Part shown: positions 25,426 through 34,114 of the stretch, piece after piece
Layout of the letters: each line of letters starts with the position of its first letter
Position numbering within the stretch: position 1 is the stretch's first letter
NCBI GenBank assembly: GCA_965216955.1
Contig: CBDCGV010000001.1
Location: 1 to 44,890, forward strand
Direction: 5' to 3'
Origin: CBDCGV01 sp965216955
GTDB taxonomy: Bacteria > Bacteroidota > Bacteroidia > Chitinophagales > JADIYW01
Length of the DNA stretch: 44,890 bases
Notes under the pieces: model-generated
Database searches by the model: none
Seen by the model: the letters and a program-made list of their open reading frames with translations, nothing else
Told to the model about the DNA's origin: nothing
Made by a program: the position numbers and the translations under genes

Positions 25426-25878
25426 TTATGAAAAGTGTTTTGTTAATTGCTCACAAGCCTTATTGAGCATATGATATACCTCTTCAAAACCATTGTCGTT
25501 CCAATAAGGATCAGGTACACTTTTATTTTTATCTGGGTATAATAAGTTTAAAATCAAATGTACTTTTTCAATTTCTTCGGATGATTGGGCATGTTTAGTA
25601 ATGTCGTTATAATTGGATTGATCCATGGCAAATATTAAGTCAAACGCTTCTAAATCTTGACCTCTGAATTTTCTAGCACTTTGGTTGGTTATGTCGATAT
25701 TGTATTTCTTGGCAACTGCAATTGATCTTGAGTCAGGTTGTTCTCCAATGTGCCACCCTCCGGTTCCGGCAGAATCAACGATCCAATTCAAACCATTTTC
25801 TTTAATCTTTTTCTCTAAAATCCCTTGTGCAAGCGGGGAACGGCATATATTTCCCAAGCAAACCATCAAAATTTTCAT
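25426..25878 (-). CDS. Low-molecular-weight protein tyrosine phosphatase
   Basis: 150 residues with the P-loop near the N-terminus, CLGNICRS, holding Cys7 and Arg13 of the CX5R motif, and the general-acid loop VPDPYW near residue 123. The family removes phosphate from phosphotyrosine and is structurally related to arsenate reductase. The length and DPY loop favour a phosphatase. Bacterial members often control exopolysaccharide kinases, though no tyrosine kinase is nearby. It is cytosolic and lies 12 bases after the hemolysin III-type gene in the efflux operon. Confidence 0.94.
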   Translation of the reverse strand: MKILMVCLGNICRSPLAQGILEKKIKENGLNWIVDSAGTGGWHIGEQPDSRSIAVAKKYNIDITNQSARKFRGQDLEAFDLIFAMDQSNYNDITKHAQSSEEIEKVHLILNLLYPDKNKSVPDPYWNDNGFEEVYHMLNKACEQLTKHFS

Positions 25879-25890
25879 AAAAGTTACTAT

Positions 25891-26538
25891 TTACAATAAT
25901 GGTAAATATTTATACACAGCAATCAGTGCTGCTATAAAATGTATAGTTGTGCCCCCAACAACAAATAAATGCCAAATAGCATGGTTATAAGTCCAACCTT
26001 TCCATAGATAAAAGATCGTACCTAAAGCGTAAATTAATCCTCCGACGGCAATTAGAATAAAAATAGTTGTCGGAATGCTAATAAAAAATGCCTTAATAAA
26101 GAACAGCGCATAAAAACCTAGTGCCAAATAAATGATAGTTGAGGCAACATTGTATTTTTTTACAAAAAAGATTTTAAAAATACTTCCACATAAAATTAGA
26201 GACCATAAAATTCCGAGTAGGACTTTGGTTTGTAAATCCCATTTGAATAACTGAAGGAAGAGTGTGTAACTGCCTCCTATGAGTAGAAAAATACTTATGT
26301 GGTCAAAGATTCTTAAAACGTGTTTAACTTTTGGATTTGGTATGCTATGATATAATGTAGACGATAGATAGGTTATTAATACTGTAAAGCTAAAAATAAC
26401 AGTAGCGACTACATTCCCGACACTGCCAAATTTGGCAGCATAGGCAATAAGTAGAGGACTACTAACTAAAAAAAGTAAGAAGGCTACACCATGGGTTAAA
26501 CTATTAGCTAATTCTTGTTTAATATGGATGTTTTTCAT
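25891..26538 (-). CDS. Hemolysin III family (PAQR-like) membrane protein
   Basis: 215 residues, seven hydrophobic helices. The family's conserved residues are present: NSLTHGVAF at the first helix, STLYHS (near 63), DHISIFLLI (near 80) and HAIWHLFVVGGTTIHF near the C-terminus. The His/Asp/Ser set forms a buried metal site in PAQR relatives. The family is named for haemolysis by a Bacillus protein, but its normal function is unclear. Its ATG overlaps the RND pump stop by one base (TAATG), so it is translationally coupled to the pump. Confidence 0.92.
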   Translation of the reverse strand: MKNIHIKQELANSLTHGVAFLLFLVSSPLLIAYAAKFGSVGNVVATVIFSFTVLITYLSSTLYHSIPNPKVKHVLRIFDHISIFLLIGGSYTLFLQLFKWDLQTKVLLGILWSLILCGSIFKIFFVKKYNVASTIIYLALGFYALFFIKAFFISIPTTIFILIAVGGLIYALGTIFYLWKGWTYNHAIWHLFVVGGTTIHFIAALIAVYKYLPLL

Positions 26539-29500
26539 TAGCTAACTGCTTGACGTTTTTTTAATTTTTTCTCTTTTCTTATTCTTCTAATACCTGACAA
26601 CCAATCTTTAAATCGATCGGTTAAAAGATACATAACCGGAACAACTACTAAAGTTAAAAAAGTTGCAAAGGTAAGTCCAAATATAACGGTCCAGGCCATT
26701 GGCCCCCAAAAGGCAACGTTGTCTCCTCCTATATAAAATTTTGGATCAAACTCAGATAACAATGTGCCAAAATTTATGTTGATTCCTACAGCCAGTGGTA
26801 TGAGTCCTAATACAGTTGTAATAGCAGTTAAAAGTACGGGCCTTAGTCTGGTTCTTCCACCTTGAACAATTGATCCATATACATCTTCAAGTGGTAGTCT
26901 TTCTTCTTCTGTTAAATTGAGTTCTTTGCGCCTTCTTTCTCTTATTAAATTGGTATAATCAATGAGTACAATAGCATTGTTTACAACTATACCTGCTAAA
27001 GAAATAATTCCAATACCTGTCATTAAAACAACAAAAGGCATTTTGAAAATTGCTAAACCTAGGAAAACACCAATGGTACTAAATAAGACAGATGCTAAGA
27101 TAATAAATGGAGACATCAGAGAATTAAACTGCGTAACAATGACCAAGAAAATTAGAAAAATAGCAACCATTAGCGCCATGCTTAGAAATTGGGCAGTTTC
27201 TTCTTGTTCTTGCTGCTCACCGGTAAATCTAATCGTATATCCTGGTGGTAAGTCATAATTTTCCAAATACGATTGATATTCGGCAATGATTTCATTAGCA
27301 TTGCCACCTTCGCTAAGATTAGAAAATATGGAAACCACTCTGTCCATATTCAAACGCTTTACTGATCCATATGAACTATTATACCTTACATCGGCAACTG
27401 CAGAAATAGGAACTTGTAGCCATCTTCCACTTGTCATATGTTGAAAAGTAATTTTTTTATTTACTAAAGCAGACAAATTATATCTAGACTTATCACTTAT
27501 TCTTAATATGATTGGGTAGTCATCTTCTCCATCTTTGTATTTTGAAATTTCTTTTCCAAAAAGGGAAGTTCTTAATTCAGCTGCGATTTGAACAGTCGAT
27601 ATTCCATACCTCCTTGCAGCATCTCTATTAATATCTATCAGTAATTCTGGTTTGCCATCCTCTAAATCGGTTTGTAAGCCTTCAACTCCGGGGATATTTA
27701 GTTTGGTAAGATCAGTTTTTATATTTTCAGTTAATTTAGTAAGTGTAGGATAGTCTTCTCCGCTTACTTCTATATTGATTGGTTTTCCAACAGGAGGGCC
27801 AACAGGATCTTTATCGGCGAATATTTTAGCGCCTGGAATATTTTTGACTTTTGATCTAACTTCTTGTAAGATTTTAGAAGTTAATAGTCCTCCTCTTTTG
27901 TCAAATTCTAAGAAGGAGACCATAATTCTGGCCTTATGAGGAGATTTGCCCATGCTTACACCTTGCGATGGATCTGAAGTTCCTTCTCCAACTTGTGCCA
28001 ACACAGCTTCTACAATATGATTGTACGGTTTTATGGCTTTATTTATAGAATCTTCTACTTGTAGCGCCAGTTTATTGGTTTTTTCTATATCAGTGCCAAG
28101 TGGCATTTCTATAAAAACATTTAAATATTGGGGTTCTTGTTCAGGGAAAAAGACGAATTCAGGATCGCTTTTAAAGTAAAACATTATTGAAAAAATAAGT
28201 AGAAATATAGTTCCTAGAAATATAAATATGGGTCTATATCCTTTAAGAACAACTCTAATAGCTTTGTCATATATTCTTTCTAAAGAAACTAGTAATGTAT
28301 TTCTGAACCAATGGGAGGCGGCGTTTAATACAAAGCGATTCAATAACACCATAAATACGATAAAAGCTATAAAACTTCCAAGAGCATATAGGGTTTTGAT
28401 ATTTCCTAATTCAAGGTATCCAATTTGATAACAAGCAAAAGAAAGTAAAGTCATTATTACAACTGAAATCCAATAACGTCTATTATTGTAAGAAGACTTG
28501 CCTTCGTCAATTTTCATAAATGCGAAAGTCAATACGGGATTGACCACTAACCCTACAAATAATGAAGAAGCAAGCACTATGATTAATGTTAATGGAAGAA
28601 ATTTCATAAATTCTCCCATTGTATCTTTCCAAAAAAGCAATGGTAAAAAAGCAGCTAAAGTAGTTGCTGTAGAAGCAATAATCGGCCATGCAACTTCTCC
28701 CACTCCTTCTTTCGCAGCACGTTTAATGGGGTATCCTTCAGAAAGTAGTCTATAGATATTTTCAACGACAACAATACCATTATCTACCAGCATCCCAAGA
28801 GAAAGAATTAATGAGAAAAGCACCATCATATTTAAGGTTACACCCGATAGGTTGAGTAATAGAATCCCCATTAACATGGATAACGGTATTGCAATACCAA
28901 CAAAAAGAGAGTTTCTTAACCCTAAAAAGAAAAGTAATACAAGAACAACTAAGATTATTCCAGAAATTATATTGTTTTCCAAATCTCTAACCATTGTAAT
29001 GGTTTGCTTTGATTGGTCTCCTGTGATGATTACATTTAAGTTTTTAGGGAACTTTTCTGTAACCGCATGATCTATAATTTCATTGATTTTTTTTGAGGCG
29101 TCAATAATATTTTCTCCTCCTTGTTTCTTAACATCTAGCGTCACCACCGGTAACCCATCCAAGCGAGCAAAACTTTCTCTGTCTTCATAGCCGAAATAAA
29201 CATTGGCGATATCTTTTAAATATACAATGTCACCATTCTCACGTTTGACAATAATATTTTCAATGTCTTTAATAGATTTAAATTCCCCTACAACTCTTAT
29301 ATTCCTTCGGTAGCCATCAGTTAATAAATCACCACCTGACATGGTTACATTTTCTTGAAAAACGGCATCTTCAATGTCCTTAAAACCTATTAGCATCGAT
29401 TCAGCTTTATAGAGGTCAATCTCTATAATAACTTCTTTATCCAATAGACCTCTTATTTCTACTTCTGAAATTTCAGAAAGATTTTCAATCTCATCTTGAA

Positions 29501-30008
29501 GGTATTCGGCATAATCTCGAAGTTCTTCTTGTGTAAAATTGCCATAAAGATTGACATTCATAATTGGAAATTCAGAGAAGTCCAATTCAAAAATATCTGG
29601 GTCTGTATCTAGATCATTAGGGAGCTCTTGTTTGGCTCTATCTACAGCATCTTTTACCTCTTGTAGGGCCTCTTTTACGTCCATATCATAATCGAAAGAA
29701 GCGATGATTGTGGAGTAGTCTTGAATAGAAGTTGAGGAAAGCTCTTTTAATCCTGATATACCATTTATTTCTTTTTCTAATGGACGAGTAATTAGATTCT
29801 CCATATCTAAAGGAGAGTTTCCTGGGTAAACAGTGCCAATATATATTTCGGGCTGTGTTATTTCAGGGTAGCTTTCTCTAGGCATTGAATTGTAGGCAAG
29901 TATCCCCATTATAAAAATCATAATGGTTAGGACAAAAACACTTGTTTTATTATCGACCGAAAGACTACTTAGCTTAAATTCACGTTTGACTTGATCTTGC
30001 TGATTCAT
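26538..30008 (-). CDS. RND efflux pump, inner-membrane permease
   Basis: 1156 residues, about 100 more than usual for AcrB/CusA-class proteins. It shows the standard plan: TM1 (22-40), a large periplasmic loop (PGNSPLDMENLITRPLE), TM2-6 with the proton-relay segment LGMLVDNGIVVVENIYR (Asp409), a second periplasmic loop and TM7-12 with NNAIVLIDY. The extra length lies between TM6 and TM7. There two additional hydrophobic segments (about 512-531 and 539-561) occupy the usual cytoplasmic linker. It probably exports toxic compounds or lipids by proton exchange through the TolC and fusion partners encoded upstream. Substrate is unknown. Confidence 0.95.
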   Translation of the reverse strand: MNQQDQVKREFKLSSLSVDNKTSVFVLTIMIFIMGILAYNSMPRESYPEITQPEIYIGTVYPGNSPLDMENLITRPLEKEINGISGLKELSSTSIQDYSTIIASFDYDMDVKEALQEVKDAVDRAKQELPNDLDTDPDIFELDFSEFPIMNVNLYGNFTQEELRDYAEYLQDEIENLSEISEVEIRGLLDKEVIIEIDLYKAESMLIGFKDIEDAVFQENVTMSGGDLLTDGYRRNIRVVGEFKSIKDIENIIVKRENGDIVYLKDIANVYFGYEDRESFARLDGLPVVTLDVKKQGGENIIDASKKINEIIDHAVTEKFPKNLNVIITGDQSKQTITMVRDLENNIISGIILVVLVLLFFLGLRNSLFVGIAIPLSMLMGILLLNLSGVTLNMMVLFSLILSLGMLVDNGIVVVENIYRLLSEGYPIKRAAKEGVGEVAWPIIASTATTLAAFLPLLFWKDTMGEFMKFLPLTLIIVLASSLFVGLVVNPVLTFAFMKIDEGKSSYNNRRYWISVVIMTLLSFACYQIGYLELGNIKTLYALGSFIAFIVFMVLLNRFVLNAASHWFRNTLLVSLERIYDKAIRVVLKGYRPIFIFLGTIFLLIFSIMFYFKSDPEFVFFPEQEPQYLNVFIEMPLGTDIEKTNKLALQVEDSINKAIKPYNHIVEAVLAQVGEGTSDPSQGVSMGKSPHKARIMVSFLEFDKRGGLLTSKILQEVRSKVKNIPGAKIFADKDPVGPPVGKPINIEVSGEDYPTLTKLTENIKTDLTKLNIPGVEGLQTDLEDGKPELLIDINRDAARRYGISTVQIAAELRTSLFGKEISKYKDGEDDYPIILRISDKSRYNLSALVNKKITFQHMTSGRWLQVPISAVADVRYNSSYGSVKRLNMDRVVSIFSNLSEGGNANEIIAEYQSYLENYDLPPGYTIRFTGEQQEQEETAQFLSMALMVAIFLIFLVIVTQFNSLMSPFIILASVLFSTIGVFLGLAIFKMPFVVLMTGIGIISLAGIVVNNAIVLIDYTNLIRERRRKELNLTEEERLPLEDVYGSIVQGGRTRLRPVLLTAITTVLGLIPLAVGININFGTLLSEFDPKFYIGGDNVAFWGPMAWTVIFGLTFATFLTLVVVPVMYLLTDRFKDWLSGIRRIRKEKKLKKRQAVS

Positions 30009-30030
30009 ATGAAATGGTCTATGCGTTTTG

Positions 30031-31317
30031 TTATTTGTTTTCTATAATATCTCCAACGACAACATCTCGATATCCTTTGTCTATAATATTTTCATTACCT
30101 GTAAGCCCAGATACTATTTCAGCTTCTCCATTATAAGTTTTACCCAATCCAAGCATTACTTTTTTAACCGTATTAGAGGAGTCAATGGCATAGACATAAT
30201 TTCCCTGAGCATCTTGTTGGATAATTCGTGAAGGAATTACAAAATTTCCTTTGCTGCTATATTCTCTTAATTTTACTGTTGCCAAAAGATTGGGTTTTAA
30301 TACTCCTCCAGAATTTGGAATATTCATTTCAATTTTAAAAGTTCTATTACCAGGATTTATAAATTGTCCAATTGCACTAATGCGTGCTTTCTTTGTAGTG
30401 TTGAGTGATGGGAATTCTACATCAACATAATCTCCTCTTTTAAATTTGCCTAGATAGGTTTCTGGAACTTCAGCTTCTACCTGTACTTTACTAAGATTAA
30501 CAACTCTGGCGATTGGAGTTCCAGCTCCAGCTAACTCACCACTATTAGCAAATACTTCATCGATAGTCCCATAAATAGGAGACCGTACCGTTGTTTTAGC
30601 CATTTGGGACTGCGCAGTTGTTAGTTTCTTTTCTAAGCTTTCTACATTGTTTTTTGCCTGTAAATATTGAATTTCAGTCCCGATATTTTGATTCCATAGG
30701 CGTTCTTGCCTTTCAAAAACATCTCTAGCTAGTTTTAAAGCTGTTTCAATTTCTATTATTGAATTAGTCATAATTTCTTTATCCAGGTTAGCTAGTGCTT
30801 GACCTCTTGAAACATTTTGACCTTCTCTCACATTAATGGAGACAATAGTTCCTCCCGCCTCAGAGGCAACAATAATACTCTCTTTGGAAGTTACCTTTCC
30901 TTGAAGTTCAACATAACGATTGAATGTTCCTTTTTTGGGGATAAATGAAGTTACAGGCTTGCTTAACGCAATTTCAACTTCGTTATCTTTAAAGCTTGAA
31001 TTATCATCAAGTTCTTTTTTTAATGTAAGAAGCTTTTTTTCTAGGTCATCAATTTCTTTTTGCCTTTTCTCTGCTCTTTTTATTTCTTTGTCATTTGGAG
31101 CATTTCTTTCCTTTTCAAGTTCAACGTTTAAGTACTTTATTTTTTGTTCTAGGCCAGCAATATTAGCCATATGCTTTTTTACTTTTTCCTCATTTTTGGT
31201 GATTTTTCTTTCTGCTTTTTGGATCTGCTTTTCTGTGGTAGGTTTACATCCACTTGCAAGCACTAGTACTACTAATGTTATCGAGAAAAATGATTTTATA
31301 TTTTTGATAGATTTCAT
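30031..31317 (-). CDS. RND efflux periplasmic adaptor (membrane-fusion lipoprotein)
   Basis: 428 residues. A lipoprotein signal ends in LASGC with the acylated Cys24. Residues about 30-108 are a highly charged heptad region, longer than usual before the barrel-sandwich part. The HlyD/AcrA core follows: GTIVSINVREGQNVSRGQ, the alpha hairpin (about 205-250), VRSPIYGTIDEVFANSGEL, and the beta-barrel FKRGDYVDVEFPSL. It bridges the inner-membrane pump and the TolC channel. The gene lies 32 bases after tolC and 22 before the pump. The usual hairpin is present, so the extra N-terminal coiled coil is an addition and not a displaced domain. Confidence 0.94.
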   Translation of the reverse strand: MKSIKNIKSFFSITLVVLVLASGCKPTTEKQIQKAERKITKNEEKVKKHMANIAGLEQKIKYLNVELEKERNAPNDKEIKRAEKRQKEIDDLEKKLLTLKKELDDNSSFKDNEVEIALSKPVTSFIPKKGTFNRYVELQGKVTSKESIIVASEAGGTIVSINVREGQNVSRGQALANLDKEIMTNSIIEIETALKLARDVFERQERLWNQNIGTEIQYLQAKNNVESLEKKLTTAQSQMAKTTVRSPIYGTIDEVFANSGELAGAGTPIARVVNLSKVQVEAEVPETYLGKFKRGDYVDVEFPSLNTTKKARISAIGQFINPGNRTFKIEMNIPNSGGVLKPNLLATVKLREYSSKGNFVIPSRIIQQDAQGNYVYAIDSSNTVKKVMLGLGKTYNGEAEIVSGLTGNENIIDKGYRDVVVGDIIENK

Positions 31318-31349
31318 ATCTAAGTGTTTAAGTTCAATTTAAATTTTGC

Positions 31350-32780
31350 TTATTCTTTTTCTAATACCTTTTCTATATCTGCTTTTGCAATTAGTAAGTC
31401 ATACAGGGCAGATAAGTAATTCGCTTGAGCTGCATAATATTCACGTTCTGCATTGTTCATTTCAAGGCTTGATCCAATACCCTCTCGGTACTTTATTTTA
31501 GTCACATTATATACTTTTTCTGCAAGCTGGATATTTTTTTTAGAATAATTTAATCGGTCTTTAGCAGTAACCAAACTACCTTTTGTTTGTTGGTATTGCA
31601 ATCTTAATCCTTCATAAAGTTGTTTCCTTCCAGCTTGAATTCTTTCTTTATCTAATTTTGCTAATTGAACTTGCGCTTTATTTCCAAAAGAGTCCCAGAT
31701 TGGCACGGTAATTTCAAACCCAAAGTATCTTTGATTAAACCATGGGTTGTCAAAATTGAAAAAATTGAATTTGTCTCTTTGCGCGTTGGACCCGATTGTG
31801 CCGAAAAAAGTCATGCTTGGATACTGAGTTACCTTATATCTTTTAATATTATACTCATTAACCTTTTCTCTATGATCCATTAACCTTATTTGACTATTGT
31901 TTGAAGGGTTGTAATCTCTAGGAAGGTTATAATTAATATCCTTTATAATTTCTTCTGCTTTATCAGTTAATAAGATAGATTGCTCTAGATTCATTCCCAT
32001 TTGGAATTTTAAAACCAATCTGGCTAGATCTTTTTGCCTGGTTGATTGATCTTTTTGTAATTCCAAATTGTTGATAGATAATTGTAAACGATCAATGTCT
32101 ATTGCTTCAGCAAAACCATTATCATATAGTTTTTGTGTTTCTGAGAGCAGAGTTCCCAAGTTTTTTATATTACTATCTATTATTGCCAGATTTTCTTCTG
32201 TTATCAATGCTTGATAATAAGTCCTCTTTACTTGATCTCTTAGATCAACTTCCTCAACCTCTCTTTCTCCTTCTACGATGCTAATAAAAGTTTTTGCTGC
32301 TTTTACACCAACAAAGAAAACACCATTGAATACTGTTTGTGATGCTTGGATTTGTGCACTTGCATTAAACTTTTTCCCAAATTGTAATGCAGATTCACTT
32401 GAAATTTCAGAAGGGTCAACGCTGATGGGTTCAGGTAAGGGCTCTCCAATCTCATTAAAGTGAGACTCTATAGTATTATAAATGCCGTTGGTAATTTGAG
32501 CTTGTGTGCTTGGGAAAATGGTTGAAGGTAATTTTCCGTATTGCGTATAGCTAATATTACCATTTACCTGAGGTAAAAGTGCCGATAACGTTTGTTGAAC
32601 TTGTGCTTCTGCTTTCTTTATTTCTATATCTTTTAATACGATATCTTGGGAATGTTTTACTGCATAGTCTTGAGCTTCTTTCAGGGAAAGTGCTACTGGT
32701 TCATTTATTTGTGCTAATACAAATGTATGTCTAGTGAGAAGGAGACTAAATAGAAAAAGTATATAAATGTTTCTTTTCAT
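31350..32780 (-). CDS. TolC-family outer-membrane efflux channel
   Basis: 476 residues with a signal peptide (cut near TFVLAQ) and the duplicated long-helix layout of TolC. Each half has a beta-strand pair embedded in helices, including KAEAQVQQTLSALLPQVNGNISY, QVKRTYYQALITEENL, then KVYNVTKIKYREGIGSSLEMNNAEREY. It forms the trimeric exit duct of the tripartite pump encoded by the next two genes. The start lies two bases after the tetR stop, so regulator and channel are coupled. The protein lacks the Cys lipobox of OprM-type lipoproteins. Confidence 0.94.
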   Translation of the reverse strand: MKRNIYILFLFSLLLTRHTFVLAQINEPVALSLKEAQDYAVKHSQDIVLKDIEIKKAEAQVQQTLSALLPQVNGNISYTQYGKLPSTIFPSTQAQITNGIYNTIESHFNEIGEPLPEPISVDPSEISSESALQFGKKFNASAQIQASQTVFNGVFFVGVKAAKTFISIVEGEREVEEVDLRDQVKRTYYQALITEENLAIIDSNIKNLGTLLSETQKLYDNGFAEAIDIDRLQLSINNLELQKDQSTRQKDLARLVLKFQMGMNLEQSILLTDKAEEIIKDINYNLPRDYNPSNNSQIRLMDHREKVNEYNIKRYKVTQYPSMTFFGTIGSNAQRDKFNFFNFDNPWFNQRYFGFEITVPIWDSFGNKAQVQLAKLDKERIQAGRKQLYEGLRLQYQQTKGSLVTAKDRLNYSKKNIQLAEKVYNVTKIKYREGIGSSLEMNNAEREYYAAQANYLSALYDLLIAKADIEKVLEKE

Positions 32781-32782
32781 AT

Positions 32783-33436
32783 TTAAACTTTAATCTTGTT
32801 TTTAAGTTGATGCAATCTTTTAATACCATCTTTAGTTGCAATGCCATGAACATGATATTCAAAAAAAACTCTGAAGAGCTGAATCATTTTTGATTTTTTG
32901 GGTTCGAAAAGATCAGTATCGGTAAAAGAATTACTGAAAGCAACATAAATTCTACTTACAATGTCCTCATCTAATTCTTTTCTATATAACTTCTCTTGAA
33001 TGCCTTTTTTTATGTTGTTGGAGATCATGTTTTTAATAAAGGTTTGCTTGAAATTTTTAATCAGTTTCCAACTTCTAGGATATAAGCGCTCCAAATCATA
33101 TATAAAGTCTTCATCAAATTGCTGGTGAATATTGATGACTTTAGCACCTATATGCATCATTTCTTCAATAGCATCAAAATTTCCAGACATGATCTCAGAA
33201 AATTCTTCTTTCTTTTTTTTTGTACTATGGGAAACACATTTAAATATCAGGTCTTCTTTTGAGGGAAAAAGATGATACAATGTTTTTTTCGATATTTTAA
33301 GCTGTGAAGCGATGTGGCTCATCGTAACACTTTTAATCCCTTCATTTATGAATTGCTCACTACTTACTTCAACCACTTTTTCTGTTAAAGTTGTAGTTCT
33401 TTCTTTTGTTATTATGTTAGGTGTGGAAACTTTCAC
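32783..33436 (-). CDS. TetR-family transcriptional regulator
   Basis: 217 residues. The N-terminal TetR helix-turn-helix covers about 18-64, with SVTMSHIASQLKISKKTLYHLFPSKEDLI. The C-terminal ligand domain is helical and unremarkable. It opens the efflux operon and is expected to repress it, with an inducer that is a pump substrate. The only start in phase before the HTH is a GTG at 33436. A plausible -7 box (TACTTTCG) ends just five bases before this GTG, which would make the mRNA almost leaderless. A later GTG near codon 21 would cut into the first helix and is less likely. Confidence 0.9.
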   Translation of the reverse strand: MKVSTPNIITKERTTTLTEKVVEVSSEQFINEGIKSVTMSHIASQLKISKKTLYHLFPSKEDLIFKCVSHSTKKKKEEFSEIMSGNFDAIEEMMHIGAKVINIHQQFDEDFIYDLERLYPRSWKLIKNFKQTFIKNMISNNIKKGIQEKLYRKELDEDIVSRIYVAFSNSFTDTDLFEPKKSKMIQLFRVFFEYHVHGIATKDGIKRLHQLKNKIKV

Positions 33437-33441
33437 AAATG

Positions 33442-33472
33442 CGAAAGTATCTAATTAATTCATGGAAACCAA
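33442..33472 (-). promoter_or_regulatory. Probable promoter of the tetR-efflux operon
   Basis: On the minus strand TTG (33470-33472), a 20-base spacer, then TACTTTCG (33442-33449), one mismatch from TAnnTTTG. Spacing equals that of the 5390-5420 promoter. It lies in the 88-base gap between marR and tetR, both of which read leftward. I saw no clear palindromic operator for TetR here. Confidence 0.4.
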
Positions 33473-33524
33473 GAAGAATGTCAGAGTTTCCTGTTTAAAA
33501 AATGTTAAAAAAAGTTGAAGGGGA

Positions 33525-33944
33525 TTAATCTAGATTTGCATAAATCTTATCGAGGATAGCTTTAAGTTGTTTAAGGTCTTTTTTATTAAGTCCAGTCCAA
33601 CCTAATTTTCTAAACTCAACAACATATGGTGTAAGCTTTTCAATAAGTTTTTTTCCTGTTTTGGTTAGCTCAATTTTATATTTTCTTCTATCTGAACTAT
33701 CAGGTTTTCTACTGATAAGGTTCTTTTTAGATAACAAGTCGATAATTCTTGTAACCGTTGGCGCATCTTTGTATGTGTTATTTCCTAACTCGCTTTGAGA
33801 TAAAGATCCATTTTTGTCCAACTCATGTAGTATAACCCATTGATCAACGGTAATGTCTTCTTTTAAATGATTAAATAAACTTTGTAATGTTTGCTTAAGT
33901 TTTTTTCCTGTTTTCTCGATTAAAAAACCATAATTAGCTTCCAT
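33525..33944 (-). CDS. MarR-family transcriptional regulator
   Basis: 139 residues, typical MarR length. The winged helix-turn-helix is clear: LSQSELGNNTYKDAPTVTRIIDLLSKKNLISRK, then the wing DSSDRRKYKIELTKTGKKL. N- and C-terminal helices form the dimer interface. MarR proteins are usually repressors released by phenolic or oxidant ligands. It diverges from the dehydrogenase gene at 34115, with 170 bases between, a layout in which the regulator often controls both. The efflux operon lies downstream in the same direction but has its own promoter candidate. Confidence 0.93.
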   Translation of the reverse strand: MEANYGFLIEKTGKKLKQTLQSLFNHLKEDITVDQWVILHELDKNGSLSQSELGNNTYKDAPTVTRIIDLLSKKNLISRKPDSSDRRKYKIELTKTGKKLIEKLTPYVVEFRKLGWTGLNKKDLKQLKAILDKIYANLD

Positions 33945-34059
33945 AGTTATTTTTTAGAAGTTGTTGATCGAATTATTAAAGTGCTAATATATACTCATAT
34001 TTTTCAAAAAAGAAGTAGAAGAGATTAAGGTAAACTTATTTTTTGCGAAAAGTTTATTT

Positions 34060-34090
34060 GATTTCGTTTGTTAATTAAGTTCTACCTTTA
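34060..34090 (+). promoter_or_regulatory. Possible promoter of the dehydrogenase gene
   Basis: TACCTTTA (34083-34090) is one mismatch from TAnnTTTG and ends 24 bases before the ATG at 34115. The nearest TTG lies 22 bases upstream and ends at 34060, at the long end of the accepted range. The rest of the 170-base divergent gap is AT-rich, with no operator I could identify. Confidence 0.33.
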
Positions 34091-34114
34091 TTAATTAGCA
34101 TTTAAATAAGTTAT

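Noticed and set aside
30920..31342. Open frame of 140 codons on the plus strand, rich in Ser and Phe
   Set aside because: It is the mirror of the Glu/Lys-rich coiled coil of the adaptor gene; AAG/GAA codons read backwards give CTT/TTC, so the low complexity is an artefact.
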